Origin: Urechis unicinctus
Taxonomy: Eukaryota; Annelida; Polychaeta; Xenopneusta; Urechidae
DNA length: 64,000 nucleotides
Assembly: GCA_034190875.2 (NCBI GenBank)
Contig: CM067343.1
Coordinates: 39,848,246 to 39,912,245 of the forward strand
Direction: 5' to 3'
The translations under genes and the position numbers were made by a program. A model generated the notes under the pieces. The model did not search any database. It had not been told where the DNA came from and saw only the letters and a program-made list of their open reading frames with translations. Position 1 is the first letter of the stretch, and every line of letters starts with the position of its first letter. This document shows, piece after piece, positions 12,381-25,499 of the stretch.

Positions 12381-13126
12381 TTTTTTGGGATTCGTTAGGA
12401 ACGAACCTTGTCAGCCATGATGTGGTGACATATTGCGCAAGTACAAATCCACAAGCAGGGCGACTCTCACATTGCCCAAGTTATATACGTTTTTCAGCCG
12501 TACCCTGTATCTAAGAACTTAACGTGTTTAGTAGTGAGATTGTACAGTAGCTATATGATCTTTCGGTGAAAATATAATGTATTCTGTTGTTCATGACAAT
12601 TTGCAACTCCTAAAGATCTTAATTTAATTTTCATATGGGTATTCTTCCATTCATAAATGAACGACTTACAATTGACCGATAATCTGCAGCGCCTGTTAAT
12701 AAAGTGATTACTCAAATCTTGCGTATCTTCCAGTAAAGCGATTCATACTACTACTGGTATCATCGGTGGTGCGTGCAGTGAAATCCTTTCATACACTTTC
12801 TCTGAGAACTGTTTGTAGTGTTTTGTCCCCCGATCCTGCATCATGTTGCTTGGAAGTAGAGTAAATAAATAGCCTTTTTCTAACTGTCGCGTTTGAAAAA
12901 AAGTTCTCCTATCTATAGCTGCATGTTTATTGTGAATACGTGATTCGCGCTTGTGTGACATGTTATATAGAGCATGATTTACTTCAAATGATGTACGGTA
13001 GATTGTTTATACAACCCCTTGTCAGCTTGACTATTTAATTACATGCGTGGCATTTTTACGCTGATATCCTACTGCAGTGTTTCCCTTTACCTAAATTAAA
13101 TTTGTACTTCCGCTTTGCCGAATTTT

Positions 13127-13166
13127 GTTACGTTAATTTAGTGTTTTCGCTCTAAATTAACGTAAC
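13127..13166. repeat. Short hairpin inside family L, copy 3
   Basis: 17-base arms (GTTACGTTAATTTAGTG and CTCTAAATTAACGTAAC) pair at 16 of 17 positions around a 6-base loop. This is the homologue of the hairpin at 944-981; the mismatched position differs between the two. Confidence 0.5.
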
Positions 13167-16023
13167 AAAACATGGCAAATCGGGAGTGCAGTGAAACAGT
13201 TGGGTTCTTTGCAACCATGGAGAAGATATATCAGAAAGATTGTATACAAGTTCAAGCATTAGAATATGCTGCACGTATGAGGTGTTATGCATATCGTGAT
13301 TACGAAAATGGCATAATATCAACCACAACTACTTTGGTGTTTTAGGTAGCTATTCGTGTTCTATTGGATAATATGTCTACATTTTTATCTTTCGGTAGCA
13401 ATTCACGTTCCGTTGCGTGGCATTTGTCAAGAATGCTTCACTGCATTGCGCATCAATGACTAGTTTTATTTATAAGAATAGGCTGCCGCCCGATGGTTAA
13501 ATTGGTCGTGCTCCACTATCCTCATGAGTCTCAGTTTAGATAGCGATAATTCGTATTTCCATTATATTTGCATATGCTCCTATGGTAATTCAGGACAAAA
13601 CTTATCATCCATTTTCAGCACTCACAGAAGCAAACATGGTACCGGCATTGTTCAAAAACCCCCATCAGGTTTATGCGTGAGCGACCATAACTCGACGGGT
13701 GCTAGTTGATACAACCAGTACCTTGCATTTCCTCGATAATTATCTCCGCCCAGAAGCGTCGTAATAACCATGTCTAGTATACGGAAATAGAGAGAAAATT
13801 GTGACAAAGTGCCATCTTTCAAGTAATAATTCACCTGCCAAACTTCACAATTACAGAATCAGACCTGCGCAATATAAAGTAAGTCTAGTGAAGGGTCATA
13901 TGATGTACAATTATTATATCGCACGTTTGAAGAATATCGGCTCGCTGAAACAACGTGCTTCATCATCCGTGGTTCTACGAAGAGGTTTTGGAATATATGT
14001 ATACAATGTTTAGCAATAGAGTAAAAAGCCTGTCCAATGTGCGCGTTTGGATCGTTTAAAGAAGTACTAACTCCTTCTTGTCCTTTCTCTAGAAATGAAA
14101 TACAAATCGCCGCGCTAAGCATGTGGGACGGCTCTTGTCGTATAATTTTGTAGGACAACCTTTAATTGCATTGCTTGGATATTGCTCTTGAGAATGTTTG
14201 TGATCTTACATAATAGTTGTGTATGACGTAATAGAGCCAAATATACCCCACATGCCGCACTCAAATTCTTACTTAGTATAATTTAAGACAGAAATCATGA
14301 TCAATCAAGCCATACCCTGCATCGTTTCATATTCGGGAAGCGAACAACATGGCACAAAACGCCTAAGCCTGATGAATGTGGGACTGGTATTTGACGTTCT
14401 ATCTCAATATAAAACACACTAATGCGTATTATCTACTGATTTCTTCCAAAGTCGCTGCGCATGGAATGAGTACACATGCTGTGCAATAAAACTGGTAGGT
14501 GCTTTTGCGAAGATGGAATATTTACGCATGGCCGAAAGCAAATGCAATTTTTGACTTCTACATCATTTTAACGAATGCTAGTTTTGCTTGATACATGGGC
14601 ATGATGGTTTACTTAATGTGAAGCCAGCCATTAGCAACCAAGGCGATCAAAATTTATTCTTAGATGTGAGACGCAAACATTTTTCAAAACTTGTCTCCTT
14701 AAATAGCGAATAATGTGACAGAAAGATGTCTGTGCTTGTACCTAAGCTAATCTTATTTATTTGGGTAAAAGGGGGGGGGGGAGGTCAGTTGTTGCTCAAT
14801 AATTGTTACAACGTTATCTAGTTATATACTCTTTGCTCATTTGATGCTACCGGGGTAAATGTGAATCAATTATAAATACCCAATTACGGGTCTCGTAAAA
14901 ACACACGTCAACCATAAAGCTAGGTGAGATTTGGTAATACCTATTGTAGGCAGGATGTAGGAACACCTCTCAAATAGTACAAAGCGTGAAAAATATTGGG
15001 GCTCAATGGGAATAACAACAGCAGCTACGGTATATTATTATCATTTTTAGCTTAAAGTTTCCAAGATGTGTTGATGTTGCTCCTAGTGGTGATTTTCGGA
15101 CTATCTTAGAAATCACAGTTCGCATCACGACTGATAGACAAAATATAGATTGCTCATCAAAACATGATGATGAAATGTACCGTGGATCTTTAAGCAAATA
15201 ATGCATTGTAATAACTCCCAGAGAAATATGTGTTGATTCACATTTAAGCTTTTACTCTTAGTAGATTGACTAATATTAAATCAATGTGCCAGGATAAATG
15301 GTGTTGTAGCAAAAGACAAAAGACATCTGCAGGGTTCATCCGTTGCGGTACAGTAGTTTTGAACAACCATGTATCATTGATACATGCTGATGCCAAAGAG
15401 TCAAACTCATTACTGACTCTCATCAGTAATGTCTAGATGTCCAAAATGCGTTTTCTGTGTCTCACACGAGAGTTTGTCGGCACACAATCGAAGCTGGATA
15501 AATTGAAACGTCTGTTACGCAGCACACTGTTGACATTTTATCCTGGCGTTTAAAACATTAAAAAAATGTTTTGTTTACCACTCAACAATACTCCAAATGC
15601 AACAAATTAACAATGACATGATCGATAGCTGAGGATATCAAATCGGACTGTTCGGCTTTACTTCTTTGTGTATATTATTCGTTGTAAACAGTAAATGATC
15701 CTACACTTGGTGTGATGCTGCAATGTGAAATGTATATTTTTTTAATATGGCTGGTTCTTGTGCATAACATCGGAGACTGACTGAGGTCCATTAATTCTCA
15801 TCAGATTAGAAAAAGCAAGTACCGAGTACAGCACGAATACCAATGCGAATATTGGTTTCGAGTAAGTTCGCAGCAGTTGATTCTATAAACGGACAAAACA
15901 ATTGGATTTAATGATGAGCAAATGTGTGATGAGAAGTTGCAATGATTCGATGTTACCCAAGCCCAAGTAACTGTTAGACATATGAGTCAACTATAAACTA
16001 CATGCTTCACAAAAAAAGCAATT

Positions 16024-16830
16024 CTTCTAATTGACCTTAATAGCACTGTATGGAATTACGGAATACTTTGTGTATACATTTATCATCCACATGGCGCTTG
16101 AAAAGCAAACAATCTCTCATAGCTCATTGCTGCAGCCACCCATTAGTTGATGATACTGTACTTTCATATTGCTGCTCATCCCGTGTGTTGAAAAGCACAG
16201 GCACGTCAGCGGTAATTGACTTGCAGGTATTAGAGTGCTGCACACAGTACAATACCAATCTACATTATTCGCAGAGGGCAGATGAGTACTTCGGCTCATT
16301 TGATCTTGTGAACAGGCTGGAAATCGCCCTATGATTCTGCAGCGCATATCCACGGCGGCACAAATCTACCACAAATCAGTAATATCTTGATGTCCAAAAT
16401 GTTTTGTCTGCATCATACTAAATTGTGTGAAAACATAACGGCAAGTGTTAATTTATCATTCGACCAGGCTCATCATGTGTTAGAACATCATAGACAAGAC
16501 CAAAATAGAAAAATAGTCGATAAATGTCTGTACTCAATACCTTGGACAGCCGGTAGTCTACCTAACACTACTAGCTTCACCACCACATCAATGCTTCTAA
16601 TTTACCTATATGGCACTGTATGGGTTTACACAATGTATCGTGTACACGATTATTACCCGCATAGAGCTTAGAAAGCATACAGTCTTTAATAGCTCATTGC
16701 CGCAGCCAGCCGTCATTTGCTGTTTCTGTACTTTTATATAGCTGCCCTTTTCTTGTGTTGTGAATCACAGAGATGGCAGAGGTAATTGAGTATTTGAGTG
16801 CTGCGGGCTGTATAATAACCATCTACGTCA
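16024..16830. repeat. Local tandem duplication within family L
   Basis: Positions 16024-16265 match 16594-16830 (offset about 570), with shared landmarks ATAGCTCATTGC and GAGTGCTGC. A further related piece containing ATGTCCAAAATG occurs near 15436 and 16390, so the region has been duplicated more than once. Confidence 0.7.
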
Positions 16831-19689
16831 CGCGCAGTGCCACACAACATGACTTGCTTTGCTATTGCCGTCCTTCTATTTCTATCACTGACCACCTAAG
16901 TGGTATTAGATCTTATAACCTGATTACATAACACGTTATGCTACGCAGACGAGATTATAAGGTCGGTTTAAACGCTTTCATTATCTGCCTAGATTGACAT
17001 TATGGAATGAGAAACAGATTTAGATCAATACCCGCTTTGCTCTTGGTTTAAAGGTTACGCAAATATATCAAAATTTCTGGAGTTTTCTTTTGCAATACAT
17101 CGTCTCAAAAGAAATGAATTATCGGTTTATGACATTGATATTTTATTGAAACATTCATTGAATGGAATCGTAACAATTATCTGCGCAACATGTAATAATC
17201 GCATGGTATAAAAAATGATAGCGGCATCAGCTGCGATCTTTATAATACGATATACAACTCTTAATATTTAACGCCATAATTGAGACATATGTCCATTCTG
17301 CTTTGTTTGCGTTTGTTGATAGTCAAGAAACTAGTTTCGGAAAAGTTTAAAACCAATACAATGATATCCACAAATAGAGCTTAGCAAAGAACTACTACTG
17401 GAATGGGCGGGAAAAAACGGGAATGATTGGTAATTATGGCTACGGAATGACGCTTGCGGCTGCTTGTTCATGTGTGTGACTATCAAAGCCGATCACAGTT
17501 TTATATTTTTGTGAGTACCTCGTTTCTACATGTCACATACCAATAGATTGTTGAACGGATTTTGTGTAACTTTTCGTCTGAAATCATTGCCAAATATAAG
17601 TGGATATGGTAAAATGATGGGCTGCAGCCATAAGCTCTTCGAGAAAACTTTCATGCTAACTATTCTACCATTAACAAAACCTAGCTCCGTTGCTATAGAA
17701 ACATATCTCATAGAGCATTAAAGCGCCAATGCAATTACAAATCCCATTAACCAAGACTTAAAGCAATCAACTCACTAGTAAATTGTCCCAAAAATCAATA
17801 AGCCGTAGCAATACATCCATGGCAGTGTGATTGAAATTCACACGGATGCCGCATAGCGTATGCTACATTCTGGCATCAACTTTACCTATCATGTGGAATA
17901 ATGGATTGTGTAAAAAGTTTTTTAAACTGTATTGATCTCATTGACTATGGTTTAGGAACTTATCCATGCACATACAGTAACAAATGTGGGTTGTAGTTCC
18001 AATGCATGGTAAGTTATAAAACATCACATGGCGTCATGATGATAGGAAGAATTAGAGAGCAAAGATTAATCGCCTTAGGGTTGAGGTGACATTATTGATG
18101 TTCATATATTGTAAACACATGCTTTGAAGATTGGAGGTTTCAGGCACCGGCTTAGTAACACAAGGTCAGGGTTATACCAAACCAAAACATTGCAATTCAT
18201 ATCGAGTTTTATGAATAAAGCTCAAAACATGTACCAGTAAAAGATTAGGTTAGAGGAAAAGACCTGTAGTCATGAACCCTAAAAATTATTATCATGCGGC
18301 GTGCACCAAGTGTAGAACGCGGTGAAACAGTACAACATTGCGTAAGCTACCTATTCACATGTCGTGTTAGTTGGCTCAGGTATAAATAATGATGCGGTAA
18401 AATGACGAGATGTTAATGATGACATAATTAGAACGTGATCAAAATAGTCCATGTTGTCTAAACAATTGGCTGACGCAAAATTGATTAATGGGATGATGTT
18501 GAATGGTGTCAAAACGAGTACGAGATGCATGGGAAATGAGCACATGTTACATGGCGAGAGCGTAAATGTCTATAACAACATATTAAGTGTGTTCATCTCG
18601 TTAGGCGAGGCCTAGATAACAATGTACAACATGCTGCATTCGCCGACTTTCGGAAGTAATTTACAAGGAAATGTCACTTCGATACTGTTGTAAACAAATA
18701 CACAGTTTAAATGGTGAGTAATACTCCGACATGCATTTCACGGGTACTGAGGTTTCAACAACGGTCGTGTTTTCCAGCATACTTGATAAATAATACAATA
18801 GATAATGAATAATCTTACTACTACGTTAAAATGCCAGACAATTCTGTATATTTCTAGCCCTTTTATATACAGTGGGCATCTATGGCAGAGCTGATAATGA
18901 ATTCAGAAATGTTTCCGTGGTTAAAAACAAATGGAAGAAGTACCGTGTTATTTATAGGCCTATATTACCGCATTAAATATAGCTGAGGGTTTGTTATAGT
19001 ATAAATTGTAGCAATTGCATAATATATTTGAAAACCAATAATCGCGGTAACCAGCAATTAGGTCCAATTATGTGTGCCTTAATCCAGAAAGGTACTGTTG
19101 ATGTTAACTTAATTGGTTTTGTGTAGGACACTGTCAATGACCCTGTTTGTTTAACACATAAACATACCGATTTACGGAGAACCTAAGACTAGTATTTATA
19201 AGACACTGGACTGTAAGAATTCTAGTTGGTTGTTTCGTTCTTTGGAAACTCTAAATATGTGCGGGATTGGATGTTATTGAGATAAATGCTAACCATTTCC
19301 CGTCAGCAACCTAGTAATAACAATGGCTTCTCAACATGAAACCAATTGCCTTATTCTGCTTATTAAGCCCGTAAAGGTTGAGTAACAAAACGGGCCAATG
19401 TAATAGCTACTGCGCTGTAATGTGCCAGCCCTGAAATGCAACAGACCGACAAATGCAGACAACGATCTCTCTGTCAATTACTTATAATACTGTGGTCTGC
19501 TTTACCCTGAGGCAATATACCAGGCCACACACCTTTAAAGCTAATTATTTCCCCTTTCAGCCTGAGTGGCAAAATGGCAAGGGAATATTAAAGAGATTAT
19601 TTAACCGCTAATGGAATTGCAAATCACATTAAGTCCGGCTTCGAGCAATAAAAGAACTGGTTAAGAGTAGCATAAACCTCAATGACGGA

Positions 19690-20055
19690 AACGGTTTTAC
19701 ATGCGCGGCCTTAATACATAACGGTCGCATCCAATTTGAACCTGATAAATATTAATATGATACTATGTTAGGGATCTCGAAGCTACCACATGACTACAAA
19801 CTCTTAAATGCACAATGTAATGGCGCTTTTTGTCATGTAAACTATAGGTCAGTTATTGACCACAGACCTATGCCACTTATAACCTTTTGCATTCCGTGAC
19901 ATCTGCCAGTCATGCGCGAGGTTCATACAGTTCGTTCGCATCACAGTTGAAACCTATAAATCTTGGTATGAAAACTATGTCACGTATCGTAAGGCTCCCA
20001 CGTGGAGTAATATTCTCAAACGCGCAAAGTAATGGCGCTTTCCATATCTACAGTA
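19690..20055. repeat. Diverged tandem duplication, about 210-base period
   Basis: The segment ending GTAATGGCGCTTT near 19832 resembles the segment ending GTAATGGCGCTTT near 20040, with matching upstream landmarks (TTGAACCTGATAAAT and TTGAAACCTATAAAT). Divergence is high. Confidence 0.45.
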
Positions 20056-20070
20056 ATCTGCTCTATTAGG

Positions 20071-20103
20071 CCCCAGCGGGCACAACACATGGAATCCACG
20101 TGG
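20071..20103 (+). repeat. Left terminal inverted repeat
   Basis: Starts CCCCAGCGGGCACAACAC and continues into TGGAATCCACGTGG. It is the inverted partner of 23356-23388, with a few mismatches. Confidence 0.65.
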
Positions 20104-20964
20104 AAAATACGTGGAAAAACTGGTGTAATACACGCAGAAACTTCGCGTAAAAGGCAATTTCAAACCACGTGGATATAGACACGTGGAAAAGACGTGTGTC
20201 CTTCCACCTAAATTCAGCGATACAAAATTTCTGCATTCAGGTGGTTTTTTGTTCCTCTTTAGTCAACTTAGTAATGCTACAATACGATCATTTTGTTTTT
20301 TAATAGATTCGACAAGATCATTGAACCAAGTACATTTATTTCTCAGAAGTATCCAACTATTAGTACTACATGATCACAAATAACGATATTAAACATCTTT
20401 TTCAAACATTACGAGTAAATGTCAGCGTACAGGCAAAGAATTAGTGGAAAAAGGCAGGTTTGTTCATGAACACATTAAACCAGTCACTACATGCATGAGC
20501 ATCATGAATCTACACAGATATATTTGTTTTCTAATTTGGACGATAATTTTTAAGTGACACTAGTATGACCAAACTCGAAAATGTTTCTGTGTGACGTCAC
20601 TTGATTGACATAAAGCGGTCAACTTCGTCTGGGTAAATGGCTTTCATCAGTAAACCACTAAACGAAAGTGAGTGAATGAGTTCGATGACGTCATACAGGA
20701 AAGTCTGCGAGTTCGATCGGTAATATCTCGGCAACCAGTTATGACATCTCAGTTTTACTAGTGTCAAAATGTCACAAAATCATCTTCAAAATTAGATGAC
20801 AACACAAATTTGAATTTTAACCCTTAGCCTGTTGCATAAGTTTTGTACCTCTTTTACCCTGGTGCTGCATTGGGTCATAGGAATCCCTCTCTCAGCCAAT
20901 GACAGTGACAGAACTACGAACATGCTGTTTACGTCATTACAACGCGCGGTTATACACATTATGT

Positions 20965-21040
20965 TTCCAAAACGACATAAGTCGCGTGCAGCAGCGGGAT
21001 GTCAACAATCTGAAACGACATATGTCGCGTACAGCAGGCT
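20965..21040. repeat. Duplicated palindromic CGACATA-type motif
   Basis: AAACGACATAAGTCGCGTGC and AAACGACATATGTCGCGTAC lie about 42 bases apart, each centred on a palindrome (CGACATATGTCG in the second) and followed by AGCAG. This could be a protein-binding site or a remnant of a nested repeat. Confidence 0.5.
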
Positions 21041-21320
21041 AAGTGTTAAGTAAACGATCTAGTAAAATCCATTAAAAATCTAAATGTGTGAGTTTATCAA
21101 GAAAAATTACCAATAGGCAATATTTAAACTTTTTCTCATGGGTGCATTCCTTAGTCGGTTGGCTAGTAAGACATTAACAGCAGCCTCGGTGAAACCAAGA
21201 CTCTTCACTACACTATCTGCACAGTATCACGAGCACAATTTAAGCTATCTAATTTCATACATCGTACAACTGACTTTCATTTCTTATGGTGTATCATTAA
21301 ATCCAAATACTATCATGGAC

Positions 21321-22063
21321 TTAGCAATTAGCAATAGTGAATCTACCAACAATTAGTTTGCAGAGTGCCATTTTCTCAAAGCTGGCTTTGTCACCTCTTG
21401 ACCCTTTCATGTTAAGCTTGCACTGAAGGGAATTAGTGAAAAATCTGCAAACAGAATGTCTGAATGAATACAACTGGTACATGAAAATGTCGTAAATAAT
21501 GCACATGTGAAAGTTGTTTGGTTCATTTAGGTACACATCATATACATCTACAGAGTGAGAGAGAATCTCACCTGCTTGTCAAATTGTTCACCATATCCCG
21601 GACATTGCTACCACCAATATTCATACACTTCTTAAACTGGCACAAAAATGTGACATTTACCCAATGTGTTTGAATTAACTGGCTAATTTAAATTGTTGGT
21701 TCTGAGTATTTGTTTGCATATATATAAATGATTATTTATGCAAAAATAAACAAGTCAGAATCACCCAGTAATAGCAAAGTAAATGACCACAAAACCACAA
21801 GGAATAATTCAAAAGTATGTTAGTTGAATTGGGTGTAACAGTCATTCCAGACAATACAGTATATGATAATATGGAGGCATTTTTGTGGAAAATATTTCTT
21901 TCTCTGGTTGTCCATCAACTGCTCATTGAAATGTAGAAGTTCCTCAGTGCTGTTCATCTGCACAGCTTCAGGAAGCTGTTTGCTACTATCGGCCAGCTCT
22001 CTCCTCTCCTAGCTGTTCAGTATATCCCTGATTTTAAGAGATGTAGGCAGCGCTTCTGAAAAC
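21321..22063 (-). pseudogene. DUF4806-like gene relic (two exons)
   Basis: On the minus strand, an acceptor (TGTGTGCGCAG) precedes exon 22063-21885. It reads SLKIRDILNS, then an in-frame TAG, then ERRELADSSKQLPEAVQMNS and TEELLHFNEQLMDNQRK. A second exon, 21444-21321 (acceptor CTGTTTGCAG), reads CKLNMKGSRGDKASFEKMAL and CKLIVGRFTIANC, then stops. The LP...S-EEL...N-L...R-K start and the N-x-K-G...K-x-x-F...L-x-K-L-I end are how I remember DUF4806, a domain of unknown function common in multicopy animal genes. The central part of the domain is missing or lies in an unrecognised exon. It sits between the TIRs, so it is probably cargo of the element or part of its own coding capacity. Confidence 0.45.
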
Positions 22064-22249
22064 CTGCGCACACACAAATTATGCAATGTTCAATAACTAT
22101 GCTGCAGACTACAAACTTGTAAATAATACCAAAAAGATACTTTTTTTCCTTTCTCAATAGCAGCATTGAAATAATGTAAAAATTTAAAGAGTAAAATATT
22201 CACAAAAGTGCACTTATGTTAAAGGAAGACCATCATTGCTCAACCGACG

Positions 22250-22405
22250 AATGCCAGAATGAGTGACAGAGGGGCCATGACTGTGGGACTGAGTGACAGA
22301 TGAGCGAGGACGACTGTGTGAAATGGATTGACAGGTGAACGATGACTGCGAGATGGACTGACAGATGAACGATGACTGTGAGATGGAGGGACAGATGAGC
22401 GATGG
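22250..22405. repeat. Minisatellite, about 30-base unit
   Basis: About five imperfect copies of a unit built from GATGACTGTGAGATGGA and CTGACAGATGAAC-type pieces. All overlapping open frames (Ser/His/Gln-rich) are repeat artefacts. Confidence 0.8.
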
Positions 22406-23355
22406 CGTGTGTATAAGATGGATGTGGTGTAATAAGGAGCAAGCCTCCCAATACGCACGAGGCGGGCCTACAGCCATTCCTATGCAACGGCTGGCACTTT
22501 GTTGATAGCGATAACAGAGGTTTCAAGCACCAATGAGCATAAAACTATGAACAAATTATGTACGCAAGCAGTTTTTGCACAACCACTTGAGTAAACTTAT
22601 TTTCATTAAAAGAATAACATTTAAATACGACTCACTTGTAAACTTAGAAACTGTCAAAAATATAGCAAATGAATTCGCAACTTTCCACAACTGCAACAAA
22701 TCGCGCCAATCGAGTGTTACGAACAAATTAGTTTCGTATTTGCTTTACTGCTCTAAATCAAATCTTTCTAGTTCAGTATGACGCGTAAAATCTCGTCTCC
22801 AATAATAATAAGTTATACCGTGTACCGTGTATTTTTCGATATTGATCATAATTATGCAAAATAAATTGGTACGAAACTGAAGCGAGGAAAGCGGTTTCTC
22901 AAGAACTCGTTGAGGCTTTTTTGCGCTCTCAACCCCCGGCCGGGTCTCCAACACGGACCAGCAGGTCAGGGTTTCGCGCCTCGCCTACGTCTGGAGAGTA
23001 TCTCTCCGACTTATTATTCCAGGAGATCCCAGTCACGATAGTAACCAAGCAGTTGAAAGCCACAAACCATCATCATCCTTCGATCGATAGCACCAAAAGT
23101 TATGAAACCCACCATATCTTGTCATACCTAGATCATGCAGAGCGGGGACTGTCAGGTTAACATAGGCCCATATTTTCTGGTATAAACTGAAAAAAATAAT
23201 ATATAAATAATAATTTACATATGGTTCCTAAAATTCTCCGTCTTTTCCACGTGTTTTTGACACATCTATTCCACGTGATTAATACTCGTTGAATCCACGT
23301 GGATATCACATGAAAGTTCGTGAATCCACCACTTCACCAAAAATACACATGATTA

Positions 23356-23388
23356 CCACGTTGATTCCACGTGTTGTGCCCACTAGGG
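23356..23388 (-). repeat. Right terminal inverted repeat
   Basis: Read on the minus strand it begins CCCTAGTGGGCACAACAC and continues into TGGAATCAACGTGG, matching the left end at 20071. Confidence 0.65.
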
Positions 23389-23700
23389 CATTTGGTACCC
23401 TGAACAATATACAGCTAGTTTCTAGAAACACAACTTGCCTGTCGATGGGCACACCTTCTTCATCGACAAACGACTGAAGGCGGAGAAGGGTGGGATGGGA
23501 GATGACATTTATTGCGTATTGGTTCATGAATCGATTAAGAGAACCAATCAGAAAAAAGTATTGTATGTGCCAACGCAACCAATCAAAACCTCTTATATAA
23601 TTCATCGGTAATCTTGTAGTAATAACATCTTTCTTAAGCCTGAATAAAAGAAACAAAAAACTATTATCGTCGTCATCGGCCTGCGCTTTTTAATAGAAAG
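23389..23700. promoter_or_regulatory. Promoter-like CCAAT/CCAAT/TATA cluster
   Basis: Two ACCAATCA motifs (about 23543 and 23578) are followed by TTATATAA at about 23593-23600 on the plus strand. This is the spacing expected of a simple Pol II core promoter. No coding sequence follows: the next 700 bases are AT microsatellite. A 116-codon minus-strand frame (23306-23656) spans the region and crosses the transposon end, so it is unlikely to be a gene. Confidence 0.25.
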
Positions 23701-23708
23701 CACCAATT

Positions 23709-23730
23709 AATAATAATAATAATAATAACA

Positions 23731-23817
<87 letters not shown>

Positions 23818-23822
23818 TATAG

Positions 23823-23856
<34 letters not shown>

Positions 23857-24117
23857 TATATAAATATATATATCAACATATATATATATCAATATGTATA
23901 TAAACATATATATGAATATATATATATATTTATATATATATATATGTATGTATATAAATATATATATATATATACATATGTTAATATAAAATATGTGTAT
24001 ATATATGTATATATATATGTATATATATTGTTGATACATATATATGTTGATATATATATATATATATAAATATATACATATATCTTTGTATATATATAGA
24101 AAAATATATATATATAA

Positions 24118-24160
<43 letters not shown>

Positions 24161-24314
24161 TATAGATATATAGAGAGAGAGATATATAGATAGAGAGATA
24201 TATCACAGAGAGAGATATAGAGATATAGAATATATATATATATATATATATATAGTGACTTTGTACTGACAATATAGAGAGAGATATATATATAGATATA
24301 TATATCTAATATAG

Positions 24315-24389
<75 letters not shown>

Positions 24390-24400
24390 CGAATATATAT
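23709..24400. repeat. Compound AT microsatellite
   Basis: An (AAT)n run at about 23709-23727 is followed by long (TA)n tracts broken by TATGTA, TAAATA and, at about 24154-24230, GA-rich GAGAGATATAGA units. All open frames here are Tyr/Ile repeats and are artefacts. Confidence 0.95.
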
Positions 24401-24720
24401 AGACTTTGGCATTGCCACGAAAGGATATAGTGACAGTATGTCCACATAAAGTCAACGCTGATTTTATATCGAGAATAATTGAAAATATTTTGGTTTGACC
24501 ATTCGAATGTATATAGTCTATATTAGTAACGTATATAAATATATATTTAGCACGAATGCGCGTGACAAACCGCCAACCTTTCGTAGACTTTGGGCCACGA
24601 AAGGATATACCAGTATGTCCACATAAGTCAACGCTGATTTTCGTCGACAATAATTGAAAATATTTTGGTTTGACCATTCGAATGTGATAGTCTAGTTTTA
24701 GTAACGTAACGTACACAAAT
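24401..24720. repeat. Two tandem copies of a 180-base unit
   Basis: Positions 24401-24545 match 24585-24715, for example CCACGAAAGGATAT at 24415 and 24595, and TTTGACCATTCGAATGT in both. The second copy has small deletions. A 173-codon minus-strand frame reads through both copies and into the microsatellite; I do not consider it a gene. Confidence 0.8.
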
Positions 24721-25472
<752 letters not shown>

Positions 25473-25499
25473 GCATGCCTAAAAAGTTTCTTTTAAGAC

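Larger units (their letters stand above)
10020..20070. repeat. Family L repeat, copy 3 (longest)
   Basis: This block runs collinear with two others. 10040-13650 corresponds to 61430-64000 plus window positions 45-1880, and to 25680-29830. 14080-18900 corresponds to 56250-61200; good anchors are 14300 with 56440, 15060-15200 with 57110-57250, 17500 with 59000, and 18350 with 60570. If tandem, a full unit would be about 9-10 kb. A 140-base stretch at 15060-15200 aligns to 57110-57250 without gaps, but open frames there are short and unlike known proteins. The last kilobase (19000-20070) has no partner elsewhere in the window. Confidence 0.7.
20071..23388. mobile_element. 3.3-kb DNA transposon-like element with TIRs
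   Basis: The left end CCCCAGCGGGCACAACAC (from 20071) and the reverse complement of the right end CCCTAGTGGGCACAACAC (ending 23388) match at 16 of 18 positions. Similarity continues inward through TGGAATC and ACGTGG. Subterminal CACGTGG-type motifs cluster at both ends (about 20097, 20110, 20166, 20181, and 23247, 23270, 23293, 23356, 23367). A CAG-type terminus recalls hAT elements, but the target-site duplication is not clear, so the superfamily is open. Inside are a minus-strand DUF4806-like relic (21321-22063), a minisatellite, and a GC-rich stretch near 22900-23020 that might hold a minus-strand promoter. No transposase is recognisable. Confidence 0.6.

Noticed and set aside
14771..14781. 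Poly-G run
   Set aside because: A single homopolymer, too short to call a feature.
22214..22526. Ser/His-rich minus-strand frames
   Set aside because: Several frames are open over the same minisatellite, a sign of repeat composition, not coding.
23306..23656. 116-codon minus-strand frame
   Set aside because: It crosses the right end of the transposon-like element and shows no recognisable domain.
23673..24272. Long minus-strand frames of Tyr/Ile repeats
   Set aside because: They are translations of (TA)n microsatellite.
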